A stretch of 6,082 nucleotides of DNA from contig NZ_JAILQF010000050.1 of the NCBI RefSeq assembly GCF_024699075.1, positions 1 to 6,082 of the forward strand, in the 5' to 3' direction. Made by a program: the position numbers and the translations under genes. The stretch comes from Butyrivibrio sp. (lineage in GTDB: Bacteria > Bacillota_A > Clostridia > Lachnospirales > Lachnospiraceae). Positions 4,880 to 6,082 of the stretch are shown one piece after another; positions within the stretch are counted from its first letter, which is position 1, and the number at the start of each line of letters is the position of its first letter. The notes under the pieces are model-generated. The model did not search any database. It was not told the DNA's origin and was given only the letters and a program-made list of their open reading frames with translations.

Positions 4880-5770
4880 ATGGTCGTTGTTAGAGAAAAA
4901 CTAGGTTTAGTTGACGCATGTTCTACTAACTATGCATTAAGAGAAATTGGAGAATTACCTAAAGCCGAAAGTATGGAAAAGTTCTATCTTACCCTAGAAT
5001 ATCGTTTAAAGAACTTTTACTTAAATCCAACGGATGCAGAATACACTTTTGAAGATCCGATTAACAAGAAACGTTACTGGAAATTTGAAGAGTTTGATTT
5101 CGCAAAATATCAATTATCATGGAATGAAGCATTAAGAGTTTTGCAGGCAGTATACGCAGATCATCCTCTTTTCTTCTTTGTAGATAAATACAGGACTGGC
5201 GGAAACTCTCAGGTTGGTATTATTACACCTATTATAGATGCAGAGTGTGCGAGGGGGGACTTTCGTTGCTTTTATGTTCAAAAGATTGAAGATGAGATCA
5301 AGAGACTGGCTGACGGTATTACAAATGCTAGTGGATGTAGAGAAGCTGCTTTGAAAGTGTACCATCGCATTTCAAAAGATGTATATTATGATTCTAGTAA
5401 AGGTGATGGCAGCATGATAAGTTATCCGGATATTCCATCACATTCGATATTAAATTACGTAAGAAATAGAGCTGCGGTCTGTGAGGGGTTTGCAACTACT
5501 TATCAGGCAGTTATGAATTATCTTTCAATTCCGGCTGTTGTAATAACGGTAAAAACAAAGAACGGAGCGCATGCATGTACGTTTATATATCTATCTGATG
5601 AAAAAGAATGGATAATGGTAGATCCTACACAGGGTGTAAATTGTGAAAATGATAGTGGATTTGACCTTCCTGTTGGCACATATAATAAATGGGTTAAGTC
5701 GTCTTACGACAATGAGTATTATGCTAATATGCCTGAGTATTCATATATATGGAATAGATATTTAGAGTAG
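4880..5770 (+). CDS. Transglutaminase-like (papain-fold) protein, no signal peptide
   Basis: 296 residues. The C-terminal half carries the transglutaminase-core pattern: AAVCEGFATTYQAVMNYLSI with Cys201, then GAHACTFIYL with His231, then EWIMVDPT with Asp248, a complete Cys-His-Asp triad. Proteins of this superfamily are cysteine proteases, amidases or cross-linkers; the bacterial ones often act on proteins or peptidoglycan peptides. The N-terminal half contains ALRVLQAVYADHPLFFFVD and a helical lead-in (KVYHRISKDVYYD) that commonly stand before the core in clostridial members. The N-terminus (MVVVREKLGLVDACSTNY) shows neither signal peptide nor helix, so it is probably cytoplasmic, unusual since many relatives are exported or anchored. 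The start is fixed: an in-frame TGA lies at 4874-4876, and GAGGTGA at 4870-4876 is the ribosome binding site. Seven cysteines are present. It has its own candidate promoter and terminators, so it appears separate from the motor operon. Confidence 0.88.
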   Translation: MVVVREKLGLVDACSTNYALREIGELPKAESMEKFYLTLEYRLKNFYLNPTDAEYTFEDPINKKRYWKFEEFDFAKYQLSWNEALRVLQAVYADHPLFFFVDKYRTGGNSQVGIITPIIDAECARGDFRCFYVQKIEDEIKRLADGITNASGCREAALKVYHRISKDVYYDSSKGDGSMISYPDIPSHSILNYVRNRAAVCEGFATTYQAVMNYLSIPAVVITVKTKNGAHACTFIYLSDEKEWIMVDPTQGVNCENDSGFDLPVGTYNKWVKSSYDNEYYANMPEYSYIWNRYLE

Positions 5771-5791
5771 ATTCCCTTTTGTAAAGGAATT

Positions 5792-5819
5792 AAGCTACAG
5801 TCAGCGGGCTGTAGCTTTT
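5792..5819 (+). terminator. Terminator-like hairpin after the transglutaminase-like gene
   Basis: AAGCTACAG (5792-5800) pairs perfectly with CTGTAGCTT (5809-5817) around an 8-base loop and is followed by TTATT, a short T-run. It lies 21 bases after the stop. A weaker hairpin (ATTCC/GGAAT, 5771-5790) stands between. Confidence 0.7.
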
Positions 5820-5854
5820 ATTGAGCTATATTTTGACAATAGGATAGTAATTAG

Positions 5855-5880
5855 AAAAGAGGAGCGACTGCTCCTTTTTT
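5855..5880 (+). terminator. Second intrinsic terminator
   Basis: AGGAGC (5860-5865) and GCTCCT (5870-5875) pair around GACT. The stem can extend into A's on the left pairing with the T-run (5875-5880), with one G-U. Six T's end the structure. With the hairpin at 5792-5819 it makes a tandem terminator. Confidence 0.8.
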
Positions 5881-5926
5881 GATGCAACGAAAATTAGTAT
5901 CAAATAAGACGATTAACCATAATTTG

Positions 5927-5935
5927 TGATATAAT
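5927..5935 (+). promoter_or_regulatory. Extended -10 promoter reading out of the window
   Basis: TGATATAAT is a perfect extended -10 element (TG, one base, TATAAT). It lies after the tandem terminators and before about 145 bases with no gene, so it probably drives a gene beyond the right edge. No convincing -35 box is seen, which extended -10 promoters can do without. Confidence 0.5.
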
Positions 5936-6082
5936 AATCAACCTGAATTATTCATGACAACTTAATTTCCTGAAATCTGATCCATAATCCGATTTTTTGA
6001 AATGGATGCCCAGAACAGGCGGGATTTAGTCCTAAAAAAGGGTAGACTATCCCTATGTATCAGAAATACAGATTTTTAAGTT
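5936..6082 (+). other. Gene-free stretch, possible 5' leader with a hairpin
   Basis: No open frame with a ribosome binding site is visible on either strand. There is a weak pair ATCCAT (5980-5985) / ATGGAT (6002-6007) and a better hairpin in which GGGAT (6021-6025) and AGTC (6028-6031), interrupted by TT, pair with GACT (6045-6048) and ATCCC (6049-6053). No known riboswitch is recognised. It reads as the untranslated leader of a gene starting beyond the window. Confidence 0.3.

Noticed and set aside
5833..5838. Perfect TTGACA as a -35 box
   Set aside because: No -10 hexamer stands 16-18 bases downstream; that position falls in the stem of the terminator at 5855-5880.

Overview
The window reads as chromosome (or an accessory stretch of it) from a low-GC Gram-positive bacterium, most likely a clostridium of the Lachnospiraceae/Butyrivibrio type. 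This is inferred from strong AGGAGG-type ribosome binding sites, TTG start codons, intrinsic terminators with T-runs, a lipobox lipoprotein, and AT-rich coding sequence with no sign of outer-membrane proteins. Every gene found is on the + strand. Without a database search the taxon stays an inference.

Layout. 2-226: the 3' end of a gene whose product has a very acidic, Tyr-rich tail; its base composition is clearly richer in GC than the rest. 244-411: a 55-residue protein with one C-terminal membrane segment. 441-485: a strong intrinsic terminator closing that unit. 554-940: a Mor-family DNA-binding protein with two credible TTG starts. 1045-4306: five closely spaced genes, the core of the window. 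4307-4879: 573 bases with no credible gene, holding a run of hairpins, then a GC-rich island, then an AT-rich promoter-like stretch. 4880-5770: a transglutaminase-like Cys-His-Asp protein without a signal peptide, followed by two terminator-like hairpins. 5881-6082: no gene, but an extended -10 promoter and a hairpin that could be the leader of a gene beyond the window.

How the genes fit together. The first two operon genes are a recognisable ion-channel stator pair: a three-helix MotA/TolQ/ExbB protein carrying both channel threonines, and an ExbD/TolR protein with the motor aspartate in its single helix followed by a coiled coil. The next two products, one anchored by two helices and one a lipoprotein, both end in about 70 residues that look like the extracytoplasmic ExbD/TolR fold but carry no motor helix. 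The fifth is an exported protein with an OB-fold (tRNA_anti-like) domain. Together they suggest an ion-motive-force-driven envelope machine in a cell without an outer membrane, in which the usual TonB/TolA/Pal partners are replaced by proteins reusing the D-subunit fold. I do not recognise this combination as a named system. The Mor-like gene just upstream is a candidate regulator.
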